64,000 nt of DNA from Sipunculus nudus (GCA_026874595.1 CM049312.1:25289956-25353955), one strand, 5' to 3'; counted from the stretch's first letter, positions 14,201-21,583 are shown. The notes: a model not told the origin generated them from the letters alone. Program-made: numbers and translations.

Positions 14201-17200
14201 GTGTAGAATACGATAGCCGGGCGGAATGCGACCTCCTGTTCAAACAAGTTATCTCATACCAGTCTGGAACAGGTATAATGCTCCATCCCTTCCCTGACGC
14301 ATTAAGGCAACTCTGTTCCGCCTGGTTGGCAAGAGTAAACTGTCAAATGGATCAACAAGCCCGAATGCTCACAGTGTTAAAGAAAAACAATATCACGGTA
14401 GGTTACGAAACGTGGAATTCAACGCGTGTGATAATGGACGTTTGTGTGTCAGGTTACACGTACCCATCTGACCCGGGCGGTTGGTTACCAGAAGAGTGTT
14501 TAAACCACATGGTGCACGTTGTGCTGCGAACTCAACCCTCCCCGTTACAGGAACGTGTGTTAGTGCAGGCACATTTGAGCTTGCATGTGTGCATGCAGGA
14601 GGTCACGCACGGCAACGTTGACAACCCACGTTCACATTACAGCTTTGCTCACATTGACGACGTGTACGCAACCAAACCGCCCGGTGTTCCTTTGGTTGCT
14701 GTTGTGGCAAATTCCACAAGTTTAGGTTTCACGCGACTAATGCGGAAACCCGAGCCAAATACGTGTTCTAGCCTTTACGAAATTATCGGACCCGTCTCTG
14801 CGTGGATGCATATCCGAGAACAGTCTGATGGCCACAACGAATTAGACGCCGCAGCAGACCACATGTCCGTAGTGCGTCCATTATTGTCAGAAGACACTGT
14901 TATGTTTCTGAATGACCCAAGTACTTTCCAAACGCAATGTACTATATTTCAACAGTTTTTCAAGGCACGCGGAGAACACGATATCGCTTTGAGTACTAGA
15001 GAGGGTGCGCGTTACGAAGGGAACTGGTTGTTCACATGTACAAACGAAAACGACTGTTACACAGTGCCGCAATGTGACATGGACACAATATTTTGTTGCA
15101 CGACAGGGTTAGCGCAAGCCGCCGGACGACAGGACAATTCGTCAGAACACATCACAGTGGAAGCCGCCTTGCCGTTCAGTCGTGAACCCCTGGATCGTAT
15201 TACGACAAAACAAACTGTTTCCGTCACGGACCTAATTCCGAACGATGGCACCAGTAACACATCTGGTTTATACAAGGTCGCGCGGCACGTGTTCAGGGTA
15301 CTCGAATGCGTATATCCGTTTATCACGCGACAAACATTGGAAGCATTGAAGGCTGAGCATGGACGTCAGACAGGTGTTGAGACGCGGTCAGATGGCGTCA
15401 AGGGATGGTGGATCAGCTCACAAAAAGCCCAGGAGACATGGCACTGCCTGTGGGTGTACGGGATCAGGTTCTGTCTGTCCATGAAAAAAGTGAATTCCGC
15501 CAGGGCAATAAACGGTGAGCAAGACGTCGGGCCCTGGGGCGAATTGCCGACCTTTTTTAACGTGTGTGGGAGACCCGTCTACAATTTGAAAGACAAAGAT
15601 CTCTTTCAATGGGTCAGGATGACGGACAGCATCATTTCGGACACGGGACGGACCTCACACCTTTTCTGGTTGGCAACATGTACGGCAGCTGTCTTCGCGT
15701 TTTGCGGCTCCAATGTGCACTGGGGCCTGAAAGCCTTGCTCGGTAAAACAGGCCTCCACCACTATGTTCTGAGCAAGGATATACCGACGCGATGGTCAAC
15801 AAACAATCAGCCACGATGGGACGACCGTTTGTGCTTGCGTGTTGCCGAAACGCTAAGAGGCTTTATGGCTTATGCAGTGACAGCCGGACGTATGATCGAC
15901 TCCGAAGTCTTGGAAACACTGTGGGCACAACACGGCCACGGTGTCGGGTCAGTTTGGGACCACATCTTGGAAGAATACACGCACTTGCCAACGAGATGTG
16001 GAAATGAAAACAATGGTTTTCAATTCGAAGAAAGAGAGGTAGCAATGCATGAAGCAGCAGATATGCAGCGGAGTGTCCTTCAACACGTGTACGGGTTGGA
16101 CAAGCCGGAAGAATACGTACAGGATGGCTCCAACGTGCGAGCGTATGATGTATCGTGGCCATGCTCGGGTATGAAAAGCAAGGCACAAGGTTGGTGCCGA
16201 TTTGACGTCATCCTCTTTTCGCTCGTCACGGGTATACCATTGGCCACGTGTTACGACACCGTGGCCGGCAGCAAAATACCTTTTCATCGCGAATGGACCA
16301 ATTCCACGTACAACCCAAACGTGGATAGAATCATCGATCCGGCTTCTGCTTACCCTGCCCCTCTCACGGCGGACACCTGCCCAACAGATATACTCCGGTA
16401 CTTCTTCTCTTTCGACCAAAGCGCCCTGCCCTTGTTTGCTGCACTTCCGAGGTCGTCCGCGTCTAGCAGCACTCACGTCCCAGTCAACAAGTACCTGGAT
16501 GGTTTGAGGGGTTCGACGTTCATTCCTATAATAAGCGTGCAGATACTTACAGACGGTCTCAACACGGACGGTGGTGAGCGGTTCCTGCCGACGGGGTACG
16601 CTGTGGCAAACGAACACAACGAGAAAGTAAACCAACTGTCGTTTACGTATGGCGAAAGGATATGCGGTCCCGTTGAAGTTGAACGGGGTTGGTTTCGAAG
16701 GGTTTACAGAGTCCGCACAACAAAGGCGAGCGATGACGCGGGACTCATCCCTTGGTGTGATCGCGGTCACCTGGAGTGTGTTTCGTCGGACCAGCACCCA
16801 GAATTCCCGTTGCAGATGTACACAAACGAAGAAGTTGCAAGGCCCAACGACAATGAAACACAGTTTCGTGCCGACGAACTCTCAGAAATAGAACTACAAA
16901 ATCTAAATGTACAGCAACACCATATGACACAGGGACACACAGGGTCAGAAGATGACGGCGTGTCTCTGTTTCACGAGATACAACAGACGGAGAAGTTGCT
17001 GAATAGCAACTCGCGTGATATATCTCCGTTACCTGTCTCACAAACCGCAAGTGATATATCATGCGCATATGTACGATCAAAGTCAGACGATGACGTACAA
17101 GAACACCTGCCTAACAGGAAACAACATCGCAGTTACGAATTGTGTGATGACGTAACAACACAGGGTCAGATAGACTCCGGTCCATATGCACAACAAAGGG

Positions 17201-18186
17201 CAGGCATATCTAGGGAAATAACAGAGCCATTTGCTAACATGAGCATAGGAGACATTCGCACTCTATCAGGTACTACGGAAACACAGAATGTATCATCGGA
17301 TCCATATGAGACGGGTGACAGGCAACGATTGAAGAGCCATTCACTGCAAAACCGTCCGTTAATTCATAAATCTAAACACCCAAATACCAGACGGCGTGAA
17401 AAAGGGTTGCGTCTAAAAGATACACAATCCCACGACATCATCATTCCTAACAGAACAAATATACCCGCCAAACCAACCATACATGTATCCATGTTGACCG
17501 ATCCCGTCCAAACTGCGCTACAACACATATCTCCATACACAAAGGTCTCTACAGAATCAAAAGTGATTGCGCCACAATATGGAGCCCCTAAAACAAAAGT
17601 ACCTACAGAAACAGGTGTTACTGTGCCACTGTACAGAGCTCCTTACGCAAACGTTTCTACAATATCAGATGTTACACAATCACAGGAATCCGATACGTTA
17701 TTGGGGATAAGCATCCACTCGTCTGATGCCCGGGACACCTCATACGTGAAGGATGCAACAGGTGCACGTGAAGACCATCGCAAAAATGTTAAAAGTGAGG
17801 ATACACGGAGAAAAGGCGTTCAATTCGTCTACGAAGACCAGCCAAGCCGTTCCTACCAGCGGGAGGGTCAACCGTCCACTTTATTCGGTTCATGTGAAAT
17901 GACGGCCACACCCCGCTCTCCCAGATCAAGTCGCGAGTTCATTCCGGTTGACATTCCGGTTGATCGACACGTGGAACACAGGAACATGCACGTACCAACC
18001 CCTGGTGTGCAAAAGCATCAGACACAGACCAAAGGCCCTATTCAAGATTCGGAACTGTTTACGGTTTTATGTAACACCCTAAACACGATCCGCCAAACAC
18101 AGCCGCTTGCGATATTACCCCCCCGAAAAGGCCGTAATCTGAACGACGAGTACGACCTTATCCGGCTTTACATGAGCGAAGAATGA
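2203..18186 (+). CDS. LTP: Giant large tegument protein: degenerate OTU domain plus herpesvirus USP (deneddylase)
   Basis: 5,327 residues from the ATG at 2203; the frame is open to 2104 but only from a TTG. Residues about 20-140 resemble an OTU cysteine protease, with DGNSFFRA at 33-40. The nucleophile position holds Ser36 instead of Cys, and the usual His near the domain end is also absent (GGYDVLIP), so the domain looks inactive. An acidic, Ser/Thr-rich linker with a short coiled coil follows. At about 1270-1460 lies a herpesvirus tegument USP domain with GKQCVPNC (Gln1282, Cys1283) and DSH (Asp1407, His1409), all catalytic positions kept. In the family this protease removes ubiquitin or NEDD8, and the whole protein bridges capsid and inner tegument. 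The rest is mostly long alpha-helical or coiled-coil sequence, then a low-complexity C-terminal tail. It is far longer than the roughly 3,100 residues of the human herpesvirus relatives. Confidence 0.9.
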   Translation: MARQTADPTPMSRTEWDEQLQKTGWTRKNVIRDGNSFFRAVAILMNGMHEGQHGRLRQVVRDHTGNNELQEGVEPGNDAVRAVSHKYDCHVNVLRTTGDIRLLTSLARSRKPSITLVHTEGGYDVLIPTSEQAKVQPQSCSPPRAIDMYADEASSLLEDLDKEWARIMHRMQTSASTRQERSGGLDERPITGPLREEQHRRHLPSISANAAGGSADQMCTDEHVTAGGESGEAMSTEETADKTEIRKRRMTSTASRTNAPSRPQSGSVTDDQPVSGSKSKRKKCTKPKTPVQAPQMDTTTTSETQTHSDPAPETRDATTQEAVQKGPEPDPQVLFNEVKNMHAELQPAWSPIKSIRAVSPPAMSQINDETDRNVDDDNAAQQLLGQLTMLGAQIPASSSNQDETDFDMMTGEMSLAATELARLQAAEAETERAIREAAQATAERAKLEAAIAAAEIELRQSEAGAQQVADGVYQQGGTGQPNRVPGDTADDTRELTLPTETADHIGHQNVYCAEQCEGGIDLNDILSELFGDGQSNDQGVQTQPADQGASGSVHYQHPFTEDTTFSLPSFDGEDDRKQQDDPVRKTPSDTSNVSSSTGVNTQQRPVTGSSIGQEARGEEGQLSKSDTDETESAVATIIAALEHDERHEEKKVTGDTVNGFVPCPATADGGGTSHHIEQHETDEQESIQEGKAHSTDTTGTQDPPFHSDTAQGTPMRQGQEDILQMAMNQCDIFSASDICPDKVPTAPSVTDLGENAGAEHVAPSVSAVPGDTADKDIPSEHPQHVGENEAPEQDANQHLRTVGETATPVAHTGGAEAARRIADGSPDTGACKKETRGRKGHKSVLKPSNQHSTADKQKEALRKTARRLKRNSVRLSTKILQPRVIHPTPVPDFPKRRPRRQLRVAHVDHPYSKPPGSEDEPKCIRKKRLGQRRRASSAQNDRPCQLSSRPADDTVTTPSGSEKAGERPTAEDTAGHAKNAEQTTHEENTSGARGESDQMDTTACEQRETSAEECGEMEGDDSAPSTSGDYPTRVMLCDTFEDIKTREYFQLDKGGMYSVDMTLCRPQTPNPSADHVSLLAPRVRDSHTVTGAPFMQTEETQDGQEQDDASSVSLTERIQNMPATFEQSMDDSDASDDTLEQHMDESSECEGNVPISVTTMDESDGTVEDEGGVNDARRVPVNTQGKTVASRGDRPCDTETANEGRGSDKQRDMPRSDRPDETRSSSGGPPRHASQKDTTGKDASNTDACYIPPGHPVITKCVTGSFHQGDHQHFLSFSVGKQCVPNCAVALIRCSIEDPETWTTSTLDDILDAGDQLYYSIKGYPVEDAGYVCLDELPETIDCFSRSFSVVSYMYRSDLINRNDFRNTYRTLRMALCDDKGYLSSILILQDCAIAVMQKGSKYYVFDSHSRDMRGKVTPTGTSVLLGFDILAEAIKHITNLAYTLKVNGYESRLYSITENRVDAPVREQTDPVAPVHSTPRADTPVDTQQSDRVDETREEDVASACNTGADEKMEEQDVAASEQHSGQSGAEEMEDVQGDITREETTEEDVATRPAQEQPDDGAGQPNPASACNTGAEADMEEQDVAAYEQHSGPSETEEMEDVQGDITRDEQTPPRSGEGDPGVDDLNTSTRKKLHIKSQPGKASNNRGRPSKGVTHGKMDEHAASLVKRYEEAVKVYNERRDTLAHFCAICTSKVVGNIEEVEEMKQKLTMLKTKALRARTNIPSLQGVDIPLIVKKKVERKHKINIMPNTAKATKALDKAETEAAKREKKENDQTIADMRAGLLNELRDPSVTYDDVKRNESKYQHVLPITPAEEKDAKSTVEAWMTNMADYIEYALIHIEKKAEESPSMLAEPPRGVPGIFWLHKETDTQVATGRALLEMYRVLRASAVDHNKTLIDMVDQLKAWLENASLQCVHDKIRACLETWYELDASVLDERVDAMLGQIMPQLRLMRLRIRSGTSGDDEKSLRRMKIKITCMQEDLRELLRSVYESAAQYRVTSKKNGQWHNTLTETEKKLQRELKQIEQDIAAVSARVVSLPQLRKSHRRRMNVPSTPLTETEPTEGSPSAPETASVRENPSDEVNNDRHENDPLTRDEARRILTEKNTPMQVRIATIAQRCPEVKKWNTRVSKAKDDYASHKRHLDEIIKRCMGTECSSCTEAASFIQTIDELEGDGQSLRRTTKNVLMKDHGIPAGIWDELRVIAEVYAIPDLPDTEKVRTKLRAQLEKLSKQEKDAERKQLLQLVKSGQLEYARARNVVQSLLPLQKDDVSFGKQAVEVWVNNVVKDVEIALSDYEQSCPPGCDAPPEKLPCYICLLEKPDSTGAELQELLGVCKDVYNASHNDSREDKLNRLIAWARQPGTKPILKGLRCCFKNVWNAESEELEKQINEHVSRVDEMFRNVDASYTSDESNRKNVTLLEEHIEKVSQVKKSLSWCEDKAAAWLQKLGGNQDQPFDVKGCRSDGLKKILQLLNAKNDKANALIGKLQGWKTAEHVQAQTASSPGQSSTVRGTGDDELIARTHAAQTAAAETAAAETAWLKEVLVATEQYNTSTEKTRAWIQACKTFQFENTRDIDMYKKELDQQVGVLDIHNSTLDKLRRGNCVVDGTLVASKDTTFWGNKEKEQIRFKKTEPITRTQIEEAKRVMQTKRKELEAKEKRQRREEIVRDLTASGTLTDVTSNLAQYMDTIYPLTKEEVTDLCLHCSHWTDRLTEDVERLAHAYTSGLDDGASQDAPRCIADEVPAVFGLLEHMCSDNSDKKQQYQRKRKEAETLLEIYQNLRAEQCARDTDNASRIQFLTEQAWRETTPKRTSNVLLHCIIQVFNEWTDQTVRDCTETVRGSASAIQASSEDIECFSKDGMHHLITTWDQTGLDQANNQLRDSQKRLNDTLNALTAAKAAAGTHWNKGDGGFAKKLHTADKSINAAIHQIQLLNVRAEHLRQKNDMDNKHTGSEHGEPADHVTEAYNKLLTTGLSEKANLPDTILQHVNRCGPTDEVTRMLDSLFRHLARVLECPTRLQDQVRFGTQLGVKQLGTSDIPLAKRLYRLVDIVAARTGTRTTYRQELEAGHVVISGIESAGNAISHMITDRLKQSVENLYPQTPAWTSVTANLDRLHNMMETHDMEHTKRSCMADMFETKLKYVETAAQEATTNVDNSFQSVSYALYSLRHIQNELNMLKQEIAKEPDSVNKQERVGKAEKMLKQRYISHLRKQLEGVIKDILKDAIQEMQDILVNYHLTDEHVHYQCIAHRTCNVRELLNRCYQLLQENAHWGGTDGMFTTGGTGNNVMTLLKQLKPDDVKWFDGLVGLLNKSVDATLGGTKNLAQSIRRWAFEQGEKILRSEIPADSRLDPTEDVPDLREWLDKAARMGERVQSSLSTVSWILQSQEYQYVYDLVAGTLTAFQTLALQITGSSYQTALKYADNFKQSVHAIVDRIRNDISSGHQLIVAESALFQGQPCDDVTVAGKGISVNLHNIIRHTGELQDILQDAMTIIYSFRYAHTWLIQTVYPSWNRTQSAIQDSLQRLQNEVSTYIPQYILDAWIKQLDDKSSQLFLDWLQAKIHTETQVSTHLHTCYGTRNFMHESANTQQQIIQLTKRAVDKEHDRRTTLIENNVSACKEFLQRKVNEQNRNPDTDGLRNGIKTLIDKCIRTVERHCEHGKLIIQCILTSCKWYEHICNRYMDDTRALMGKKYTEEMSHSQTGNMRSVPDIMSCVVEQLVADIEEDVTQRMLILADKLHLDLISLHTEQMTYHANALSVHHTLGCLASLMVFSLFDMQQQRLHDYTHVEGRLTECRRSVQQAVQMSVAIMEYTEQNLRNLLQHDSIPFGTVGSYKADVLNKREELSRMMMEAEDAFSRLQHTWPSTTEIRINITENVSLQVLNEVYNTCKTRIDAYQAFLELIQRATHLDTPDERRECEESWWCDGMVVRERLMTAFVRHVSHDDTDDKENLKRVRVWLDNIPKVYKCTLSQKDVRQLHQEKTHNIYKKSQKENNWGSCVEYDSRAECDLLFKQVISYQSGTGIMLHPFPDALRQLCSAWLARVNCQMDQQARMLTVLKKNNITVGYETWNSTRVIMDVCVSGYTYPSDPGGWLPEECLNHMVHVVLRTQPSPLQERVLVQAHLSLHVCMQEVTHGNVDNPRSHYSFAHIDDVYATKPPGVPLVAVVANSTSLGFTRLMRKPEPNTCSSLYEIIGPVSAWMHIREQSDGHNELDAAADHMSVVRPLLSEDTVMFLNDPSTFQTQCTIFQQFFKARGEHDIALSTREGARYEGNWLFTCTNENDCYTVPQCDMDTIFCCTTGLAQAAGRQDNSSEHITVEAALPFSREPLDRITTKQTVSVTDLIPNDGTSNTSGLYKVARHVFRVLECVYPFITRQTLEALKAEHGRQTGVETRSDGVKGWWISSQKAQETWHCLWVYGIRFCLSMKKVNSARAINGEQDVGPWGELPTFFNVCGRPVYNLKDKDLFQWVRMTDSIISDTGRTSHLFWLATCTAAVFAFCGSNVHWGLKALLGKTGLHHYVLSKDIPTRWSTNNQPRWDDRLCLRVAETLRGFMAYAVTAGRMIDSEVLETLWAQHGHGVGSVWDHILEEYTHLPTRCGNENNGFQFEEREVAMHEAADMQRSVLQHVYGLDKPEEYVQDGSNVRAYDVSWPCSGMKSKAQGWCRFDVILFSLVTGIPLATCYDTVAGSKIPFHREWTNSTYNPNVDRIIDPASAYPAPLTADTCPTDILRYFFSFDQSALPLFAALPRSSASSSTHVPVNKYLDGLRGSTFIPIISVQILTDGLNTDGGERFLPTGYAVANEHNEKVNQLSFTYGERICGPVEVERGWFRRVYRVRTTKASDDAGLIPWCDRGHLECVSSDQHPEFPLQMYTNEEVARPNDNETQFRADELSEIELQNLNVQQHHMTQGHTGSEDDGVSLFHEIQQTEKLLNSNSRDISPLPVSQTASDISCAYVRSKSDDDVQEHLPNRKQHRSYELCDDVTTQGQIDSGPYAQQRAGISREITEPFANMSIGDIRTLSGTTETQNVSSDPYETGDRQRLKSHSLQNRPLIHKSKHPNTRRREKGLRLKDTQSHDIIIPNRTNIPAKPTIHVSMLTDPVQTALQHISPYTKVSTESKVIAPQYGAPKTKVPTETGVTVPLYRAPYANVSTISDVTQSQESDTLLGISIHSSDARDTSYVKDATGAREDHRKNVKSEDTRRKGVQFVYEDQPSRSYQREGQPSTLFGSCEMTATPRSPRSSREFIPVDIPVDRHVEHRNMHVPTPGVQKHQTQTKGPIQDSELFTVLCNTLNTIRQTQPLAILPPRKGRNLNDEYDLIRLYMSEE
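6715..7035 (+). repeat. Internal direct duplication in the large tegument gene (two copies of about 120 bp, 201 bp apart)
   Basis: Copies lie at about 6715-6834 and 6916-7035. Both encode an acidic 40-residue segment that begins ACNTGA and contains MEEQDVAA, EQHSG, EEMEDVQGDITR. They differ by scattered substitutions, so the duplication is recent but not identical. It lies directly after the USP domain, in the flexible linker. Confidence 0.85.
17530..17670 (+). repeat. Three degenerate 17-19 residue repeats near the tegument protein C-terminus
   Basis: The translated tail contains three related units: PYTKVSTESKVIAPQYG, APKTKVPTETGVTVPLYR and APYANVSTISDV. The consensus is roughly P-Y/K-T-K-V-S/P-T-E-x-x-V-x-x-P-x-Y. 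They lie in the disordered region about 170-220 residues before the stop. Confidence 0.6.
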
Positions 18187-18203
18187 GGTGACCATTAACA
18201 CAA

Positions 18204-18209
18204 AATAAA
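18204..18209 (+). terminator. Poly(A) signal AATAAA for the large tegument gene
   Basis: AATAAA lies 18 nt after the TGA stop of the large tegument gene. It faces a minus-strand signal at 18268-18273, so the two convergent genes have closely spaced 3' ends. Confidence 0.7.
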
Positions 18210-18267
18210 AACAACAACAACTAATCTGTATGAGATAAAAACCAACATCAGAAACATTAAATAGTAA

Positions 18268-18273
18268 TTTATT
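18268..18273 (-). terminator. Poly(A) signal AATAAA (minus strand)
   Basis: TTTATT on the plus strand, about 45 nt beyond the stop of the minus-strand ATPase gene. Confidence 0.6.
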
Positions 18274-18317
18274 ATCTGATAGTCTGCCGCATGTTTCAGT
18301 GGTTCATCCTCTTTTAC

Positions 18318-19178
18318 CTAATCGTCCGTGTTATGCAAAGCATCTGTTATACTGAAAGTGGTGGTCGCTGAAGGGGGCATGGCCCACCACGTTTGGACGA
18401 CTCCTCCCGCCTCGTAATTTCCGATGAGGATCTGTATTTGTGGGAAACTCTGAAACAGCAACATGTGGCGTGTGGGAAGCAGATGAACATCATCCATGAC
18501 GACTACATGAAAAAAATGGGTGGCACATAATTTCAGAAGAACGGAATAAGGGACGTCTGCGCAGGTCAACCCATTGTAATCACCGTTTGAACACATGAAG
18601 TTGTATATGTGTTGCCACATACCATTGGCCAGGCGGACAATGTCATCAGGCGTAAATGCGGAGTACTGCCAATATACAGAGTCAGCTGAGGGAACGTGGT
18701 CTTTACACACGTGGACGGTGTCATAATCAAGCAGAAACGCCATAAATGTTTCAAATACCAGCCTTGTTGGCGCGGGCGGGTTAACCATCGATAGTATGAG
18801 GCGTTTAATTGTTAAACGTTGGTCGTGGTGCAGGTGGTTATCCGTGGCCCCGTCAAGCACTTGGTCTAATGGTAATATGGTAACGTTCTTCGGACAGACG
18901 GCCTTGAGACGCCGCCATGTATCAGAACACCTTACAATCCACAGGAAACGGAAACGTGGTTCCGCCCAGGCCTTCTCCATCACGGCTACGGATTTACCAC
19001 AGCCGTCTTCCCCGATAACATGGATGCGGTCCCCAGGCTGAAACCGGTGTTCCAGCACAGCCGTTTGGTCCCTTGTCAGTTTATGTGATGTTGTGTGTGA
19101 CATAACCTTACGCAGAAGTCGCCTGCCCTGAAACTCACCAGGACGCCCATGCGTCGTGTTCAACGTAGAACTCATCAT
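18318..19178 (-). CDS. P-loop NTPase resembling the first half of an SF1 helicase
   Basis: 286 residues. LTRDQTAVLEHRF (34-46) resembles the Q-motif region of superfamily 1 helicases. GEDGCGKS (56-63) is a Walker A loop. VVVMDDVHLLP (225-235) is a Walker B-like strand with Asp229-Asp230. ILIGN (250-254) sits where SF1 motif III is expected. Nothing corresponding to the second RecA-like domain (motifs IV-VI) follows, since the protein ends about 30 residues later. It is therefore about one third the size of a herpesvirus UL5-type helicase and is either a stand-alone ATPase or a partial helicase paralogue. The ATG at 19178 is followed by a second Met codon. A CRE-like site and a TATATA lie upstream. 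Confidence 0.8.
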   Translation of the reverse strand: MMSSTLNTTHGRPGEFQGRRLLRKVMSHTTSHKLTRDQTAVLEHRFQPGDRIHVIGEDGCGKSVAVMEKAWAEPRFRFLWIVRCSDTWRRLKAVCPKNVTILPLDQVLDGATDNHLHHDQRLTIKRLILSMVNPPAPTRLVFETFMAFLLDYDTVHVCKDHVPSADSVYWQYSAFTPDDIVRLANGMWQHIYNFMCSNGDYNGLTCADVPYSVLLKLCATHFFHVVVMDDVHLLPTRHMLLFQSFPQIQILIGNYEAGGVVQTWWAMPPSATTTFSITDALHNTDD

Positions 19179-19220
19179 CCTTCCGGCGTGTTGTGATGTA
19201 CCACGAAGCCGAGTCTATGC

Positions 19221-19228
19221 TGACGTCA
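19221..19228. promoter_or_regulatory. CRE-like palindrome TGACGTCA upstream of the ATPase gene
   Basis: A perfect TGACGTCA lies 43 nt upstream of the minus-strand ATG at 19178. This is the consensus for ATF/CREB-type factors. A second intergenic copy is at 60785-60792, also in a promoter gap. Function is inferred from the motif only. Confidence 0.45.
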
Positions 19229-19302
19229 CTCACGTCGTGCATTACAAATACGGGTAGCATTCTCAGGACAGGGTATCACATGTACGATAAAAAACGCGAC
19301 GA

Positions 19303-19310
19303 CTATATAT
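19303..19310 (-). promoter_or_regulatory. TATA-like element of the ATPase gene
   Basis: The plus strand reads CTATATAT within 19303-19310, about 125 nt upstream of the ATPase start. That distance matches other TATA-to-ATG spacings in this window. Confidence 0.4.
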
Positions 19311-19364
19311 GTTGCATGTGGATTAAATTCAAATGATAAAAAAATGCATTGTGTTGGTATCGTG

Positions 19365-19370
19365 TTTATT
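19365..19370 (-). terminator. Poly(A) signal AATAAA (minus strand)
   Basis: TTTATT on the plus strand, 54 nt beyond the stop of the 719-residue gene that ends at 19424. Confidence 0.6.
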
Positions 19371-19423
19371 TATTCAAGTAACATGTGTGTTTTTGTGTTT
19401 CGGCATTGCGACGTGCCAAATAT

Positions 19424-21583
19424 TTAGATAACACGCGCCTCAAACGTGGCACCGGGAGGGATGATCAAAGCTCCGTCTTCTGTCCTGTTGCTGCTTGGGT
19501 TCACACCGGTGGCCCTCAGTGCAACGGCAACGGGGGTTACGCTGAATATTTCATCGTACAAGGCGGAAGCTGTTCTTATGATCTCGTGTAACATAGCCTG
19601 TGCACATGTTATGCGGGAAGACAAATCCCTGTCTTCGTAAACATCCATGTCAGCTCCTGGGTTCATGACATCTTTGAATGCGTAAAGCTGTGTTTTTTGC
19701 ACTATAACAGGATCTGCCGTTTCATCCTCATCGTAGCCTGCCGGTTGGTTAGCTGGGGCGTCAATAAGGTTAGGAGCATCAAAACCCGGGTCACAGATTG
19801 CCACATTTGATTCCTGGTTCCCGTCTTCCAGGCAGCACTCTTCGGCAAGGCTTCTGAGCGCCGAACCACAGACGTTGTTGCACATACGCAGTTGGTTCGC
19901 CAAAATACAGACAAGGCGCACGCTGTTGGCCAGAGACGGTTGCCTGCGGGAGAACGACTGTTCGTCTTTGGAAGGGGGGTGGAACAGCTTGTCGAAGTGA
20001 TGCGATATCTGATAATGCCCGTAAGCACAGATGGCATCGACATGCTCCGCCTCGAGCCGATCCCACCGCCGTAGCACCCCCGGTTTCGGGTCATCGTCGT
20101 AAGGCAGATCTTCCCCAAACCCCGACTCCGGCATTATTACAGGAGGTTGCACGCACAGGTAGGCACCCATGTGGGTGTTGATGTCATCCGGGCCGTTGTT
20201 GACTAGCTCCACTATGCACACGTCACGTTGGCGCACGTTAGCTTTCGCTTTCATTCGCGTTTCCCTGCACTGCTGCCAAGCAGTGGCATACGTCGAGAAA
20301 TCACTAGGGTTTGTTTCGTCTAAAATAAGGGGTCGGAAAGTGGTACCTTGTGACGTGGTATCAAACTTATAGAAAAAACCAGCCGGCAAAGCCCCGTGCG
20401 TCCCGGCGCCATATGGTTCGAGCTGGTTATGAAGCGTTGTTTGTGGTATAACGCTAGGTAGTTCATTTGTACCAGTCACGAAGCAGTCAAAAAAACTATG
20501 TGGGGTAATGGCGTGACCTGTCATAGAGGACGCCCTGCTCTGTACAACCCTACCATATACTGGGGGGTTATAGGCATGTGCCAAGCTGCATATTGATGTC
20601 CAAACGGCTTTCAAACCTGCCCGCAAAGCAAGAGTGTTGGTTTCCTTTTCACTCTCTTTCAGATTTGAATTGGCAGAAAGCGTCTTCAGTGTATCCTTCA
20701 GAGCTGTGGATTCTTTCATCAAACCCCTTTGTGGCATGCCAGGTGCTGACAAAGCAGCATGATCAGGTAGATTGAGATCTCGTACAGCTGCGTCACAGAA
20801 GGCATAGAACTGCAGCCAACCGTAATGCTTCAACAGTCTTGACAGATGCAGGAGCAAGGTCGGCTCCAGCGTCCGACTGAATGGGTGTTCCCCCAACTCC
20901 TCTTCCATGGTCAAGCGCGTGTTTGAGCTGGCTGCTTTTGCGTACTTCATCTTGTCCACGTTCCGCATGACTTTACACACTAAACCCGTCAGCACACCGG
21001 TGCACACCTCAGGCATCTTAAAGATAGGTACGGTGGCCGGAAACGTCAGGCCGTGCGCGGTCGCCTTGGCAATGCTAACAGGGGGTCCGTATGGGTTGGC
21101 GGGGTCATTCGGGGGTATCTCGTCCTTGTGTGAGTGCCTGTCGTTCGGTGTCAGCAAAGGGTATATCGGCACCAGACAGACCAGATCGTTCACAGAGAGG
21201 GTGAAAGGGCCGCTGTTTCTCATGGTTTTTACCTGGTGCTCGTTCGACGTAACCCGACCAGACTCCATCCCGACACCTGTAGAGCATGTGATGTAGTTAC
21301 CAGAAATGTTCAGTTCCCCGTCCCTTCCGTGGACGTTCCACCGGGAAAGGCGTGTGTACTCCACGGGGCTAACGCCGTCGCAGGCCGACAACATCATAGC
21401 AGGGGATGTATCTCCTGTGAGCAAAGGAAGTCCCACAACGAAACAGTTTTTATGTATACCCGGGCCATACCCCTGGCTGCCACCGGGCATGGTGCGCACG
21501 GGTGACAGGTATCCGTATAGATCATGTTTGTCTATACACTTGTTTTCACATGTGAGGTCCAGCCTGTCCCCGGCAGAGGACAT
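19424..21583 (-). CDS. Unknown 719-residue protein
   Basis: I do not recognise this protein. The ATG at 21583 is the first in frame. The N-terminal third is rich in Gly, Pro and Asn with short hydrophobic stretches. A helical segment with many Leu and Lys follows around residues 270-340. Paired Cys residues (ECCLE) are near residue 600. No transmembrane span, signal peptide, P-loop or zinc finger is evident. The soluble, full-length character and the position among structural and replication genes would fit a capsid or tegument component, but nothing in the sequence proves this. It is divergent from the small 153-residue gene, across a gap with a notable inverted repeat. Confidence 0.8.
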   Translation of the reverse strand: MSSAGDRLDLTCENKCIDKHDLYGYLSPVRTMPGGSQGYGPGIHKNCFVVGLPLLTGDTSPAMMLSACDGVSPVEYTRLSRWNVHGRDGELNISGNYITCSTGVGMESGRVTSNEHQVKTMRNSGPFTLSVNDLVCLVPIYPLLTPNDRHSHKDEIPPNDPANPYGPPVSIAKATAHGLTFPATVPIFKMPEVCTGVLTGLVCKVMRNVDKMKYAKAASSNTRLTMEEELGEHPFSRTLEPTLLLHLSRLLKHYGWLQFYAFCDAAVRDLNLPDHAALSAPGMPQRGLMKESTALKDTLKTLSANSNLKESEKETNTLALRAGLKAVWTSICSLAHAYNPPVYGRVVQSRASSMTGHAITPHSFFDCFVTGTNELPSVIPQTTLHNQLEPYGAGTHGALPAGFFYKFDTTSQGTTFRPLILDETNPSDFSTYATAWQQCRETRMKAKANVRQRDVCIVELVNNGPDDINTHMGAYLCVQPPVIMPESGFGEDLPYDDDPKPGVLRRWDRLEAEHVDAICAYGHYQISHHFDKLFHPPSKDEQSFSRRQPSLANSVRLVCILANQLRMCNNVCGSALRSLAEECCLEDGNQESNVAICDPGFDAPNLIDAPANQPAGYDEDETADPVIVQKTQLYAFKDVMNPGADMDVYEDRDLSSRITCAQAMLHEIIRTASALYDEIFSVTPVAVALRATGVNPSSNRTEDGALIIPPGATFEARVI

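Noticed and set aside
15949..16797. A 282-residue minus-strand frame inside the large tegument gene
   Set aside because: It lies fully antisense to a continuous coding region and shows no domain; a shadow frame.
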